A DNA stretch of 64,000 nt from Streptomyces sp. SPB162 (GTDB taxonomy: Bacteria; Actinomycetota; Actinomycetes; Streptomycetales; Streptomycetaceae), in assembly GCF_029504575.1 (NCBI RefSeq), contig NZ_JAQFII010000001.1, forward strand, positions 6,083,001 to 6,147,000. Reading direction: 5' to 3'. The notes beneath the pieces are model-generated. The model made no database searches. It saw nothing but the letters and a program-made list of their open reading frames with translations, and had not been told where the DNA came from. Positions 1-8,899 of this stretch are shown in pieces. The number at the start of each line of letters is the position of its first letter. Position 1 is the stretch's first letter. The position numbers and the translations under genes were made by a program.

Positions 1-956
1 ATGGGCAGCGGGTACGGATCACCGTCCAGCCGGAAGACGAGCGCCGGGGCGGGGTCCTGGGACGCCTGCGGGCCGGATCCGAAACCGTCCGTGATGCGGC
101 GCAGCGCCTCCGGCAGGGCGGCGTCCTGCAGGGCGGGCGGCGTGAGGTCCCGCACGAAGCGACGGGCCTCGGCGAGGTTCTCCGACGCCGTGTGTCCGGC
201 CTCCTGGATCCGGGTCCGCGCTGTCCCCGCGCCCGCGCCGTCGGTCCGCAGCGCGCTGTCGGCTGCGCGGGCCAGCAGCACGATGCTGGAGAGCCCCTGG
301 GCCAGCGTGTCGTGGATCTCCCGGGCGAGCCGCTGCCGCTCGGCGAGCACGCCCGCCTCGCGCTGGGAGGCCGCCAGTTCGTCCCGGGTCCTGGTCAACT
401 CGTCGATCAGCCGCTGGCGCTGCCTGCCCTCGCGGTACAGTGCCGCGTACCCGAACGCGGTCAGCACGGCGACGGCCGCTCCGGCGCACGGCCCGATGAC
501 CTTCGCGGCGGTGAGACCGCCCGGCCCCTGGGACTGCACGAAGACGATCAGCGCGGTCGCGGCGCCGACGGCGGGCAGCGACCAGCGCGGCGGCAGCACG
601 TGCAGGTACAGGAAGAACAACGGGAAGGCGACGTAACTGACGTCGCGGTCCGCGAGCAGTAGACCGCTCCACAGGACGGTCACGGCCGCGAGCCAGCCCA
701 GCACCCAGGACCGCGAGGGCTCCCGGCGCTCGCGCAGCACCCCCGCGCCGTAGACCAGCCCGAGCAGCAGGCCGGGCACCAGCAGCGCCACCGGTTCGCC
801 GCCGAAGGCGACGGGACCGAGCGCCACGGCGAGCAGCACGAAGAAGGTGCCGTGCAGGGCCGCGCGCATCAGACGCAGTGCGGGGGTGTCCTCGGGCGCG
901 GGGCGGTCCACGAAACGCCTCGGGGACAGGGATATGCCGGAGTTGCTCACATTCAC
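1..956 (-). CDS. Sensor histidine kinase, NarL/DesK class, 3' part cut off by window edge
   Basis: This is the N-terminal part (318 residues visible) of a two-component sensor kinase; the ATPase domain lies left of the window. Several hydrophobic segments fill roughly residues 30-155. A short helical linker follows, then the phosphoacceptor box LAREIHDTLAQGLSS, whose His is the autophosphorylation site of HisKA_3 kinases. There is no large extracytoplasmic sensor domain, so the membrane block is probably the sensing part. The GTG at 956 is taken as start; an in-frame GTG at 950 is also possible and neither has a strong ribosome site. It diverges from the ABC exporter at 1107, which it may control through a response regulator expected just outside the window. 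That link is inferred from position only. Confidence 0.85.
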   Translation of the reverse strand, partial: MNVSNSGISLSPRRFVDRPAPEDTPALRLMRAALHGTFFVLLAVALGPVAFGGEPVALLVPGLLLGLVYGAGVLRERREPSRSWVLGWLAAVTVLWSGLLLADRDVSYVAFPLFFLYLHVLPPRWSLPAVGAATALIVFVQSQGPGGLTAAKVIGPCAGAAVAVLTAFGYAALYREGRQRQRLIDELTRTRDELAASQREAGVLAERQRLAREIHDTLAQGLSSIVLLARAADSALRTDGAGAGTARTRIQEAGHTASENLAEARRFVRDLTPPALQDAALPEALRRITDGFGSGPQASQDPAPALVFRLDGDPYPLP

Positions 957-1106
957 CAAGGGTACGGGCGGCCGGACGACCCCGGTGGGGCCGTGGCATC
1001 AACCGTTCGATGGATTCCGGAACCGCTCCTCTCCCTGATGGCGGCGGCGGACCGACCGGACAGCCTGGGAGGACCGCAGGCAGGCCGATCCAGGAGGGTC
1101 CGATAC

Positions 1107-2177
1107 GTGTTCGTCGCACTCCGTGACATCAGATTCGCCAAAGGGCGGTTCGCCCTGATGGGCGTCGTCGTCACCCTCATCACCACGCTCGTCGTGTTCC
1201 TGTCCGGCCTGACGGGCGGGCTCGGGCGCGACGCCTCGTCGGCCGTCGACGAGCTGCCGGTGAGTGACATCGTGTTCGGCGCCCCGGCCGGCGCCGCCGC
1301 CGAGGTGTCGTTCAGCAGCAGCACGATCAGCGCCGCCCAGGCCGCCGCCTGGGCGAACGTCCTCGGGGTTGGCTCGGCACAGCCGCTCGGCGTCGCGATG
1401 ACCCGGGCCTCGGGCGCTGCCGCCGCGGGCTCGGTGAGCCTCTTCGGCGGCTCGGCGGACCTGCTGCCGCCGCTGCTCTCCGGCACCGCCCCGCGCGACG
1501 GCCAGGTCGCGGTGAGCGAGTCGGTCGCGAACACCTACGGCGTCGGCCCCGGCGGGACGCTCGGGCTCGGCACCGAGCGGCTGACGGTCTCGGGGATCAC
1601 CGCCACCCGCTCGTACGGGCACGCCGCGACCGTCTGGACCACCCTCGCCACCTGGCAGCGCGTCAGCGGGCAGCGGCAGCCCACCGTGCTCGCCCTCCGG
1701 CACCCGGGAGCGGACCACGGAGCGGTCGACGCGGCGCAGGGGACGAGGGCCGTCGGGCGTGGTGACGCGCTGGTGGGGATCGACGGCTACCAGGCCGAGC
1801 ACCTCAGCCTGCAATTGATCCAGGTGTTCCTGTTCGCGGTGAGCGCCCTGGTGACCGGCGCGTTCTTCACGGTCTGGACGGTGCAGCGCAAGCCCGACGT
1901 CGCGGTCCTCAAAGCCCTCGGGGCGAGCGGCGGCTATCTGGTGCGCGACGCGCTCGCGCAGGCGCTGGCCGTCCTCGGCGGCGGGGCACTGCTCGGCGGC
2001 GCGATCGGCGCCGGGGGAGGCGCGGTCGCGGCGTCGGCGGTGCCGTTCGCGGTCGGTCCGGCCACCGTCGCGGTGCCCGTCGCCGTCATGGTGCTGCTCG
2101 GCCTGGCCGGCTCGGCCCTCGCGATCTTCCGCATCACCTCCGTCGATCCGCTGACCGCGCTGGGAGCCAACCGATGA
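1107..2177 (+). CDS. ABC transporter permease, FtsX/MacB-like
   Basis: This 356-residue membrane protein is the permease half of a small exporter. It has one N-terminal membrane helix (about residues 13-35), a long extracytoplasmic region, and three C-terminal helices. The last stretch contains the characteristic KPDVAVLKALGAS coupling segment of FtsX-type permeases (MacB, LolC, DevC). The GTG at 1107 is chosen because AGGAGGG lies 8 bases upstream and the aligned start VFVALRDIRFAKGRF is typical; longer open frame upstream is not needed. Its stop overlaps the start of the ATPase gene (ATGA), so the two are translated together. The substrate is unknown; lipids, peptides or antibiotics are usual for the family. 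Confidence 0.9.
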   Translation: MFVALRDIRFAKGRFALMGVVVTLITTLVVFLSGLTGGLGRDASSAVDELPVSDIVFGAPAGAAAEVSFSSSTISAAQAAAWANVLGVGSAQPLGVAMTRASGAAAAGSVSLFGGSADLLPPLLSGTAPRDGQVAVSESVANTYGVGPGGTLGLGTERLTVSGITATRSYGHAATVWTTLATWQRVSGQRQPTVLALRHPGADHGAVDAAQGTRAVGRGDALVGIDGYQAEHLSLQLIQVFLFAVSALVTGAFFTVWTVQRKPDVAVLKALGASGGYLVRDALAQALAVLGGGALLGGAIGAGGGAVAASAVPFAVGPATVAVPVAVMVLLGLAGSALAIFRITSVDPLTALGANR

Positions 2178-2842
2178 CCGTCCTCACCCTCGAATCCGTC
2201 CGGCTCACCTATCCGGACGGCGACCGCCGGCTGACCGCGCTCGACGACGTCTCCCTGGACGTCGCGGCGGGTGAACTGCTGGCGGTGGCCGGGCCGTCGG
2301 GATCCGGCAAGTCCAGCCTCCTGGCGGTGGCCGCGACCCTGCTGCGGCCCGACTCGGGGCAGGTCGTCGTGGCCGGCCGGGACACCGGCCGGCTGAGCGG
2401 CAAGGAGCGCACCGCGCTGCGCCGCGAGCACATCGGCATCGTCTTCCAGCAGTCGAACCTCGTCGGTTCGCTGACCGCGCTGGAGCAGCTGCTCGTCGTG
2501 GAGCACCTGCGCGGCGGGTCGGTGCGCGCGGCCCGCGAGCGGGCCGGGGCGCTGCTCGACTCCGTCGGCCTGGACGCGGCCAAGCGCGCCCGCCGGCCGC
2601 ACCAGCTGTCCGGCGGCGAGCGCCAGCGGGTGAACATCGCCCGCGCGCTCTTCGGCCGCCCGGCGGTCCTTCTGGTCGACGAACCGACCGCCGCCCTGGA
2701 CCACGAACGCGGCGCGCAGATCGTCGACCTGCTGGCCCGCGTCACCGCCGAGCACGACACGGCGACGGTCATGGTCACCCACGACCGCGCCGCGATGTCC
2801 CGTGCGGACCGCTCCATGGAGATGGTCGACGGCCGGCTCTGA
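2174..2842 (+). CDS. ABC transporter ATP-binding protein, MacB/LolD class
   Basis: This 222-residue ATPase drives the exporter whose permease ends at 2177. All motifs are present and in order: Walker A GPSGSGKSS, Q-loop in VFQQSNLVG, signature LSGGERQRV, Walker B LLVDEPTAAL, and the switch His in VTHDR. Length and motif spelling match the LolD/MacB/DevA type that pairs with FtsX-like permeases. The 4-base overlap with the permease indicates an operon of two genes. No periplasmic adaptor gene accompanies it, as is usual in Gram-positive bacteria. Confidence 0.93.
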   Translation: MTVLTLESVRLTYPDGDRRLTALDDVSLDVAAGELLAVAGPSGSGKSSLLAVAATLLRPDSGQVVVAGRDTGRLSGKERTALRREHIGIVFQQSNLVGSLTALEQLLVVEHLRGGSVRAARERAGALLDSVGLDAAKRARRPHQLSGGERQRVNIARALFGRPAVLLVDEPTAALDHERGAQIVDLLARVTAEHDTATVMVTHDRAAMSRADRSMEMVDGRL

Positions 2843-2860
2843 CCACCGGCCCACGGCCGG

Positions 2861-3041
2861 CTAGGTCGTGTCTGACACATACCGGCGTCCGCCCGGAGGG
2901 CGGGGTCCGCGGCGTCCGGTGCGGGCGACCGCACGGCGGAGGGTCGTCCTCGTACCGGACATACCTGGACGAGCCCGACAGCGCAGCAGGCGTGCGGGCC
3001 GGGCGTCGCGGGCCAGGCGGGACTTTCGCAACACCCTTTAG
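2861..3041. mobile_element. Possible non-coding mobile-element remnant (MITE-like)
   Basis: This non-coding stretch begins CTAGGTCGTGTCTGACACAT and ends GACTTTCGCAACACCCTTTAG. The ends form a weak inverted repeat (CTAnnnnGTGT on both inward-reading ends). The interior has no open frame with coding character. I recall near-identical ends around transposase genes and solo elements in other Streptomyces genomes, but this is memory, not a search. Its right end supplies the TAA stop of the gene at 3038. Confidence 0.35.
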
Positions 3042-3505
3042 TCGTGCTGGGCGAAGAGCTTCAGTACCGGGACGCCCACCTTGTGGCGCGCCCGCGACGT
3101 CCAGTCGCGGTGGAAGAACTCCTCCACGAAGTGCGGGGCGGTGAGCACGATCACCTCGTCGGCGTGCGTCTGCTCGACGACCGACTTCAGCAGGTCCAGC
3201 GGGTGGTCCTCGACCACCTCGCCGATCGCTTCCGCGCCCGTGGCGCGCAGCGAGTCGAGCGAGTGGCTCAGGGCCCGCTCGGCGGGAAGGGTGGCTTCCC
3301 GCCCTTCGGGCACGTCGTTCTCGTTGGCGGCGTCGTCCAGGTAGCCGAGGGCGACGTCATCCACGGCCCGCAGAAGTCGGTCCTGGTCGCCGCGCGGCTG
3401 CATGAGTACGACGAAGGAGACGGGCTCGTCGCCGTGGAGTGTGGTCACAAGCTCCACATCGGCGGGGGCGAGCGGCTTCTCGATCATGAGTACGGTCGTG
3501 AACAC
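3038..3505 (-). CDS. Conserved actinobacterial protein, universal-stress-like
   Basis: This 155-residue soluble protein has no firm function. The order of predicted strands and helices and the C-terminal segment TGADEVIVLT-like (here THADEVIVLTAPHFVEEFF) resemble the nucleotide-binding alpha/beta fold of UspA proteins, but the glycine-rich ATP loop is not obvious. The GTG at 3505 is chosen because GAAAGAAGGA lies 7 bases upstream; a longer frame to 3577 exists but has a low-complexity, charged extension. Its TAA stop lies in the end of the suspected mobile element at 2861-3041, so the last residues could have been altered by an insertion. It may be co-transcribed with the RibD-like gene upstream (gap 126 bases). 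Confidence 0.75.
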   Translation of the reverse strand: MFTTVLMIEKPLAPADVELVTTLHGDEPVSFVVLMQPRGDQDRLLRAVDDVALGYLDDAANENDVPEGREATLPAERALSHSLDSLRATGAEAIGEVVEDHPLDLLKSVVEQTHADEVIVLTAPHFVEEFFHRDWTSRARHKVGVPVLKLFAQHD

Positions 3506-3631
3506 GGACGCGTCCTTCTTTCTCGTGGGCCACCGGGCCGGCACAGAACCATCCTGCCCCGACTCCGGGCCGGGCACGTGGGGTAAGTGTTCCCGCGCGA
3601 CAGCAAACGGAACGGCATATTCCGCGGATTG

Positions 3632-4459
3632 TCAGCCGCGGGTGTAACGGGTGAACAGGAATCCGTCCTCTTCGAGGATCAAGGCCGGAGAGAACCGCTC
3701 GGGCACGGTGATGCCCGGACCGTTCATGATCCGCGGGGCGTCCCCCGCGGTCAGGAGCGGGGCGATCGTCAGACACAGCTCATCGACTACCCCGGCAGCG
3801 GTGAACTGTGCCAGCAACCGCGGACCGCCTTCGTGCAGCATCCTGGTGAGCCCGAGGTCCGCCAGTTCGCGGACGGCCCGCACCGGGTCGGCGCCGGCCC
3901 CCTCGCCGGCCGTGACGACGTGCGCACCGGCCTTCGTGGCGGCCGCCACTCGTTCGGGGGGCGCGGTGGCGCCGGTCAGGACGATCGTCGGGACCAGCGG
4001 CGCGGTGAACAGCGGCAGGGAGAAGTCCAGGTCCAGGCTTGCGCTGAGGACGGCGATCACCGGTGCGGGCGACTGGCCGGCGGCCGCCCGCCGCGCCGCG
4101 AACGCCTCCCGCGCCTTCGCCGGCCGGTACCCCTCCTGCCGCACCGTCCCGGCGCCGACGACCACCACGTCGGCCAGCGCCCGGAGCGTTCCGAAGATCC
4201 GCAGGTCGGCGGCCGAGGACAGCCCCTGCGACTTCCCGTCGTGCCACGCGGCCCCGTCCAGGGATGCCACCATGTTGGCCCGCAGCCACGGCCCGGCGGC
4301 CCGGTCCGGATACGCGTACGCGTCGGCCAGCCCGTCCAGCGAGTCCAGCCCGGTCAGCGAGTCCTGCGGGTCCTGCGGGGGCTGCGATCCCGGCGCGGCG
4401 GGGCTCGCACCGGCACTGGGGGCGGGAAGGGCACTGGGCACGGGATACAGGCGGCGCAT
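3632..4459 (-). CDS. Pyrimidine reductase family protein (RibD C-terminal / DHFR-like)
   Basis: This 275-residue protein has the RibD C-terminal reductase fold that in riboflavin synthesis reduces a ribosylamino-pyrimidine with NADPH. Visible landmarks are MVASLDGA near residue 75, the glycine-rich VVVGAGTVRQEGYRP, and LTRMLHEGGPRLLAQF with the conserved EGG. There is no cytidine-deaminase half. An N-terminal linker of about 50 Ser/Pro-rich residues precedes the domain. The ATG at 4459 is used, as the upstream frame is Arg/Pro-rich and non-conserved in character. It diverges from zapE. Whether it takes part in riboflavin synthesis is unknown, because no other rib gene is nearby. Confidence 0.82.
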   Translation of the reverse strand: MRRLYPVPSALPAPSAGASPAAPGSQPPQDPQDSLTGLDSLDGLADAYAYPDRAAGPWLRANMVASLDGAAWHDGKSQGLSSAADLRIFGTLRALADVVVVGAGTVRQEGYRPAKAREAFAARRAAAGQSPAPVIAVLSASLDLDFSLPLFTAPLVPTIVLTGATAPPERVAAATKAGAHVVTAGEGAGADPVRAVRELADLGLTRMLHEGGPRLLAQFTAAGVVDELCLTIAPLLTAGDAPRIMNGPGITVPERFSPALILEEDGFLFTRYTRG

Positions 4460-4584
4460 GCCCCGCAGTCTGGCACGGGCCTCTTCCCAGGGCGACGATC
4501 GGACCGCCGGTCTCCGGCGCCGCCCCCGCGGGAGTGGGGTCCGCCACACTGGCGTGGTAGCGCGTGCCGGGAGGACTAGGCTGA

Positions 4585-5727
4585 ATGGTTGTGTCAACCC
4601 CTGTCTCCGCCCTCGCCCAGACCACCGGCCCCGAGTCCGCCGCCGGAGGCCCGGCCACCCTGTGCGGCCGGACGCCCCAGGTGCCCGCGGACCGGCTGGT
4701 CGCCGAGATGGTGCCGCCGCCGCGCTTCGACACCGTCCGGTTCGACAACTACCTACCGGATCCCGACCAGCCCAGCCAGTCGGACGCGGTGAAGACGCTC
4801 AGCGGCTTCGCGGCGACCCTCGGCGGGGCGACGGCGGTGGGCGGCGGCAAGCGGCGCTGGTTCCGCCGCGAGGCCCCGGCCCCCGCCGGGCCCGGCGGGG
4901 TCTACCTCGACGGTGGGTACGGCGTCGGCAAGACCCACCTGCTCGCCTCGCTCTGGCACGCGGCCCCGGCGCCGCGCGAGCTGAAGGCGTTCGGCACGTT
5001 CGTGGAGCTCACCAACCTCGTCGGGGCGCTCGGCTTCCAGCAGGCGGTGCAGGCGCTGAGCGGTCACCGGCTGGTCTGCATCGACGAGTTCGAGCTGGAC
5101 GACCCGGGCGACACGGTGCTGGTCTCCTCCCTGCTCGGCAAGCTCGCCGACGCGGGCGTGAAGCTCGCCGCGACGTCCAACACGCTGCCCGGCAAGCTCG
5201 GCGAGGGCCGCTTCGCCGCCTCCGACTTCATGCGGGAGATCCAGGGGTTGTCCTCCCGTTTCCTGCCGCTGCGCATCGACGGCCAGGACTACCGGCACCG
5301 CGGGCTGCCCGAGGCCCCGGCCCCCTGGTCCGACCGGCAGGTCACCGAGGCCGCGGACCGCACCCCGAGCGCCTCCCTGGACGACTTCGGCCCGCTCCTC
5401 GACCACCTGGCGCGGGTCCACCCCAGCCGCTACGGCGCGCTGTGCGACGGCGTCGACGCCGTCTTCCTGCGGGGCGTGCGGCCGGTGACCGACCAGGCCA
5501 CGGCGCTGCGGCTGGTGGTGCTCGCCGACCGGCTGTACGACCGCGAGGTGCCCGTGGCGGCCTCCGGCACCCCGTTCGACCGGATCTTCAGCGAGGAGAT
5601 GCTGGCCGGCGGCTACCGCAAGAAGTACTTCCGCGCCATATCCCGCCTCACCGCGCTCGCCCGCGACGCTGGGGTCCACCATGCCGAAGGCCGGGGCAGA
5701 CTGCCCGGAGCTGGCGCCTCCGCCTGA
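4585..5727 (+). CDS. zapE: Cell division protein ZapE / AFG1-like ATPase
   Basis: This 380-residue protein belongs to the AFG1/ZapE AAA+ family, which in Escherichia coli acts on Z-ring constriction. Walker A is GGYGVGKTHLLAS, Walker B is LVCIDEFELDD, followed by the sensor-like AATSNTLPGKLGEG segment, all at the expected spacing. The C-terminal part carries AFG1-type motifs such as FDRIFSEEM and KKYFRAISRLTAL. The ATG at 4585 has GGGAGG ten bases upstream. It diverges from the RibD-like gene and is followed by the PPK2 gene 19 bases downstream, suggesting co-transcription. Confidence 0.92.
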   Translation: MVVSTPVSALAQTTGPESAAGGPATLCGRTPQVPADRLVAEMVPPPRFDTVRFDNYLPDPDQPSQSDAVKTLSGFAATLGGATAVGGGKRRWFRREAPAPAGPGGVYLDGGYGVGKTHLLASLWHAAPAPRELKAFGTFVELTNLVGALGFQQAVQALSGHRLVCIDEFELDDPGDTVLVSSLLGKLADAGVKLAATSNTLPGKLGEGRFAASDFMREIQGLSSRFLPLRIDGQDYRHRGLPEAPAPWSDRQVTEAADRTPSASLDDFGPLLDHLARVHPSRYGALCDGVDAVFLRGVRPVTDQATALRLVVLADRLYDREVPVAASGTPFDRIFSEEMLAGGYRKKYFRAISRLTALARDAGVHHAEGRGRLPGAGASA

Positions 5728-5746
5728 TCCGTCGCAGGATCAAAGC

Positions 5747-6667
5747 ATGGCCAAGGACGGGAAGCGCGGCAAGAGCGGTCAGCGGGGCAAGAGCGGCGGG
5801 CGCGGCGACGATGATGTCGGTCCCGTCGCCGACCTCCGTTCACTGCTACGGGTGACACCGGGCGGCGCACCGGTCCGGCTGAAGGCGCACGACTCGCGCG
5901 GCACCCCCGGTGGGCCGCCCGGCAAGAAGCAGGCGCTCGCCGAGACCGCGGAGATGGGCGTCCGTCTGGCGAAACTGCAGGAACGGCTCTTCGCGCAGAG
6001 CACGGCGGGCGATCCGCGCGCGCTGCTGTTCGTGCTGCAGGGCATGGACACCTCCGGCAAGGGCGGCACGGTCAAGCACGTCGTCGGCCAGTTCAACCCG
6101 TCCGGGCTGCGGATGCGCGCCTTCAAGGCGCCGACGCACGAGGAGAAGCAGCACCCCTTCCTCTGGCGGATCCACCGGGCGCTGCCCCACCCCGGCGAGA
6201 TCGGCATCTTCGACCGCTCGCACTACGAGGACGTGCTGATCGTCCGGGTCAGGAACCTGGTGCCGCGCGCCACCTGGTCCAAGCGCTACCGGACCATCAA
6301 CGCGTTCGAGCAGTCGCTCGTCGACGACGGCGTCACCATCGTCAAGATCTTCCTGCACATCGGACACGACGAGCAGCGCGACCGGTTGCTGGCGCGGCTC
6401 GACAACCCGGAGAAGCACTGGAAGTTCAACATCGGCGACATCGAGGAACGGGCCCTGTGGCCCGACTACCAGAAGGCGTACGAGGTCGCGCTGGACAAGT
6501 GCTCCACCGACGCCGCGCCCTGGTACCTCGTCCCCGCCGACCGCAAGTGGTACCGCAACTGGGCGGTCAGCAAGCTGCTGCTGGAACACCTGGAGCTGAT
6601 GGACCCGCGGTATCCGAAGGGCGACTTCGACGTCGACGAGTGCCGGGCGCGGCTGCTCACGACCTGA
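5747..6667 (+). CDS. PPK2-family polyphosphate:nucleotide phosphotransferase
   Basis: This 306-residue kinase transfers phosphate between polyphosphate and nucleotides. The PPK2 hallmark P-loop is LQGMDTSGKGG, followed by FNPSGLRMRAFKAP, the lid and Walker B region IFDRSHYEDVLIVRV, and the DNPEKHWKFNIGDIEER segment. That last block is typical of the PPK2 group often called class III, for which AMP/ADP phosphorylation is known; the direction preferred here cannot be read from sequence. The first 40 residues are a Lys/Gly-rich tail. The ATG at 5747 has AGGATC upstream and fits the family start; in-frame upstream codons overlap zapE. Confidence 0.92.
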   Translation: MAKDGKRGKSGQRGKSGGRGDDDVGPVADLRSLLRVTPGGAPVRLKAHDSRGTPGGPPGKKQALAETAEMGVRLAKLQERLFAQSTAGDPRALLFVLQGMDTSGKGGTVKHVVGQFNPSGLRMRAFKAPTHEEKQHPFLWRIHRALPHPGEIGIFDRSHYEDVLIVRVRNLVPRATWSKRYRTINAFEQSLVDDGVTIVKIFLHIGHDEQRDRLLARLDNPEKHWKFNIGDIEERALWPDYQKAYEVALDKCSTDAAPWYLVPADRKWYRNWAVSKLLLEHLELMDPRYPKGDFDVDECRARLLTT

Positions 6668-6679
6668 CGGGAGCCGGCG

Positions 6680-6868
6680 CTACCCCGAACAGGCGGTGCG
6701 CTGCGCCTCCTGCCACTCGCAGAGCGGGCACATCGTCATACCGGGCTGCGAGGCCGGATACTCCGTGGGCTTGCCGCACAGCACGCAGTCGGCGCGCGGC
6801 CCGTCCCGCACGACGGGCGGGGCGGGGGCCGGCTCGGGTTCGCCGGGGTCGGCGTAGCACTCGGTCAC
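6680..6868 (-). CDS. Small double-CxxC protein (zinc-ribbon-like)
   Basis: This 62-residue protein has two metal-binding knuckles, CVLCGKP and CPLCEW, about 17 residues apart, so it probably folds as a small zinc ribbon. No enzymatic motif is present. The GTG at 6868 overlaps the treZ stop in GTGA form, showing that it is the second gene of a treZ transcript and translationally coupled to it. The N-terminal 25 residues are acidic and Pro-rich. Function is unknown; a role as a metal-binding accessory or nucleic-acid-binding peptide would be a guess. It ends 12 bases from the convergent PPK2 gene. Confidence 0.72.
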   Translation of the reverse strand: MTECYADPGEPEPAPAPPVVRDGPRADCVLCGKPTEYPASQPGMTMCPLCEWQEAQRTACSG

Positions 6869-8625
6869 CCGTCCACCGTACTGCGCAGGATCACGGCCGC
6901 GCGGCCGGGCAGGCGCAGCACGCGGTCGGGGCCCGGCGGGTCGCCGGGGAGCCAGGCGGCGGCGACCGAGACGGCCGCGGTCCGGTCGGCGAACGGCCCG
7001 GCGAGCGGGACGGCCGACGGTTCGTCCGAGAAGTTCACCGCGGTCAGGAAGCGCCCGCGCCGTACGGTCAGGACCTCGCCGCTGATGCCGATGTCGGGCG
7101 GCGGGGTCAGGAGCCCGGCCCCCGACAGCTCCGGCTCGGCCCGGCGCAGCGCGATCAGCTCGCGGTACCAGCCGAGCAGCCGGGCGTGCGGTTCCCGCTC
7201 CGGCTCCGACCAGTCGAGGCAGGAACGCAGACGGGTGGCGGCGTCCTGGGGGTCGGGGATGTCCTCCTCGGACCAGCCGTGCCCGGCGAACTCGCGGCGG
7301 CGGCCTCGCGTGATGGCCGCGCCCAGTTCCGCGTCGTCGTGATCGGTGAAGAACTGCCAGGGGGTGCCCGCGCCCCACTCCTCGCCCATGAAGAGCATCG
7401 GCGTGAAGGGCGAGGTGAGGACGATCGCGGCGGCGAGGGCGAGCCGATCCGGGGTGAGCCGGTCGCCGGTGGCGCGGTTGCCGACCTGGTCATGGGTCTG
7501 CGAGTAGGCCAGGAAGCGGTGCGCCGGGGTCGTCGCACGGTCCACCGGGCGGCCGTGGCACCGGCCGCGGAAGGACGAGTAGGTGCCGTCGTGGAAGAAG
7601 ACGCGGGTCAGGGTCTTGGCGAGCGCGGCCAGCGGCTCGCGTGCGAAGTCGGCGTAGTAGCCCTGGGATTCACCGGTCAGCGCGGTGTGCAGGCAGTGGT
7701 GGAGGTCGTCGTTCCACTGCGCGGCCAGGCCGAGGCCGCCCGCCTCGCGGGGGGTCGTGGTGCGCGGGTCGTTGAGATCGGACTCGGCGATCAGGAACAG
7801 CGGACGGCCCAGCGACTCCGACAGCCCGTCGACCGCCGCCGCCAGTTCCTCCAGAAAGTGCCGCGCGCGCGTGTCCACGAGCGCGTGGACGGCGTCCAGC
7901 CGCAGCCCGTCGAGGTGGTAGTCGCGCAGCCAGGCCAGCGCGCTGCCGATGAGGAACGCGCGGACCTCGTCGGAGCCGGGGGCGTCGAGGTTGACGGCGT
8001 CGCCCCACGGTGTGTGGTGCCGGTCGGTGAAGTAGGGGCCGAACGGCGGGAGATAGTTGCCCGAGGGGCCGAGGTGGTTGTGGACCACGTCCAGGACGAC
8101 ACCGAGGCCGTGCGCGTGGGCCGCGTCCACGAACCGCTTGAGCCCGTCGGGACCCCCGTAGGGCTCGTGGACGGCCCACAGCGAGACGCCCTCGTACCCC
8201 CAGCCGTGGGTGCCGGGGAAGGGGCAGACGGGCATCAGTTCCACGTGGGTGACGCCCAGCGCGGCCAGATGCGGCAGCCGCCCGATCGCGGCGTCGAAGG
8301 TGCCCTCGCGGGTGAACGTGCCGACGTGCAGCTCGTACAGCACCGCGCCCGGCAGCGGGCGGCCGTCCCACGGCAGCGTCCAGTCGAAGGCGTCGTGGTC
8401 CACGACGGCGCCGGCGCCGTCCGGTCCTTCCGGCTGGCGGCGCGAGCGCGGATCGGGCAACGGGGGCCCGCCGTCGAGCACGTACGCGTAGCGGCCGTCC
8501 CGGCCGGCCGGCGCCTCGGTGCGCCACCAGCCGGCGCGGGCCGGATCCGCCGCCAGCGGATGGGTACGGTCACCGGTCAGTACCTCGACGCGCCCCGCGT
8601 TCGGCGCCCACACCTCGAACAGCAC
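6865..8625 (-). CDS. treZ: Malto-oligosyltrehalose trehalohydrolase
   Basis: TreZ (586 residues) releases trehalose from the maltooligosyl-trehalose made by TreY. It shows the N-terminal beta-sandwich (MLFEVWAPNAGRVEVLTG), then the GH13 barrel with DVVHNHLGPSGNY, GLRLDAVHAL (nucleophile Asp), FLIAESDLND (acid/base Glu) and YSQTHDQVGNR (third Asp). Length is normal. The GTG at 8625 has GGAGGA six bases upstream. TreY lies 7 kb away at 15815-18148 with unrelated genes between, although treY and treZ are often neighbours. Confidence 0.96.
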   Translation of the reverse strand: MLFEVWAPNAGRVEVLTGDRTHPLAADPARAGWWRTEAPAGRDGRYAYVLDGGPPLPDPRSRRQPEGPDGAGAVVDHDAFDWTLPWDGRPLPGAVLYELHVGTFTREGTFDAAIGRLPHLAALGVTHVELMPVCPFPGTHGWGYEGVSLWAVHEPYGGPDGLKRFVDAAHAHGLGVVLDVVHNHLGPSGNYLPPFGPYFTDRHHTPWGDAVNLDAPGSDEVRAFLIGSALAWLRDYHLDGLRLDAVHALVDTRARHFLEELAAAVDGLSESLGRPLFLIAESDLNDPRTTTPREAGGLGLAAQWNDDLHHCLHTALTGESQGYYADFAREPLAALAKTLTRVFFHDGTYSSFRGRCHGRPVDRATTPAHRFLAYSQTHDQVGNRATGDRLTPDRLALAAAIVLTSPFTPMLFMGEEWGAGTPWQFFTDHDDAELGAAITRGRRREFAGHGWSEEDIPDPQDAATRLRSCLDWSEPEREPHARLLGWYRELIALRRAEPELSGAGLLTPPPDIGISGEVLTVRRGRFLTAVNFSDEPSAVPLAGPFADRTAAVSVAAAWLPGDPPGPDRVLRLPGRAAVILRSTVDG

Positions 8626-8899
8626 TTACGGCTCCTCCGCTCCGTCGGGCACGTCCGTCGGCCTGCCGGGACCCCGGGGGATCTCGGCGGACCTTCGCAC
8701 CCTACGTTTTCGCGGGCGGCCGGGCACCAGGGCCCGCCCACCGTGCGGCGCGGGCCACGACGGCACCGTCGCGCGGCGCGACCCGGGTCGCTTGGGACGG
8801 CGGTCGCCGCCGTCGGCGATCATGCGGTATGACTCGCCCAGGACGGCGCGGCCGCCGGGGCCGGTCCCGGCGAGGCTGTCCAGGCACTATTTTGGCTTG

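Noticed and set aside
8626-8823. 65-codon minus-strand frame before treZ
   Set aside because: Basic, Pro-rich sequence without ribosome site or motif; it ends right at the treZ start region and looks like leader DNA.
6457-8832. Plus-strand open frame of 791 codons across ppk2 end and treZ
   Set aside because: Opposite to treZ, whose GH13 motifs are unmistakable; no similarity in this frame.
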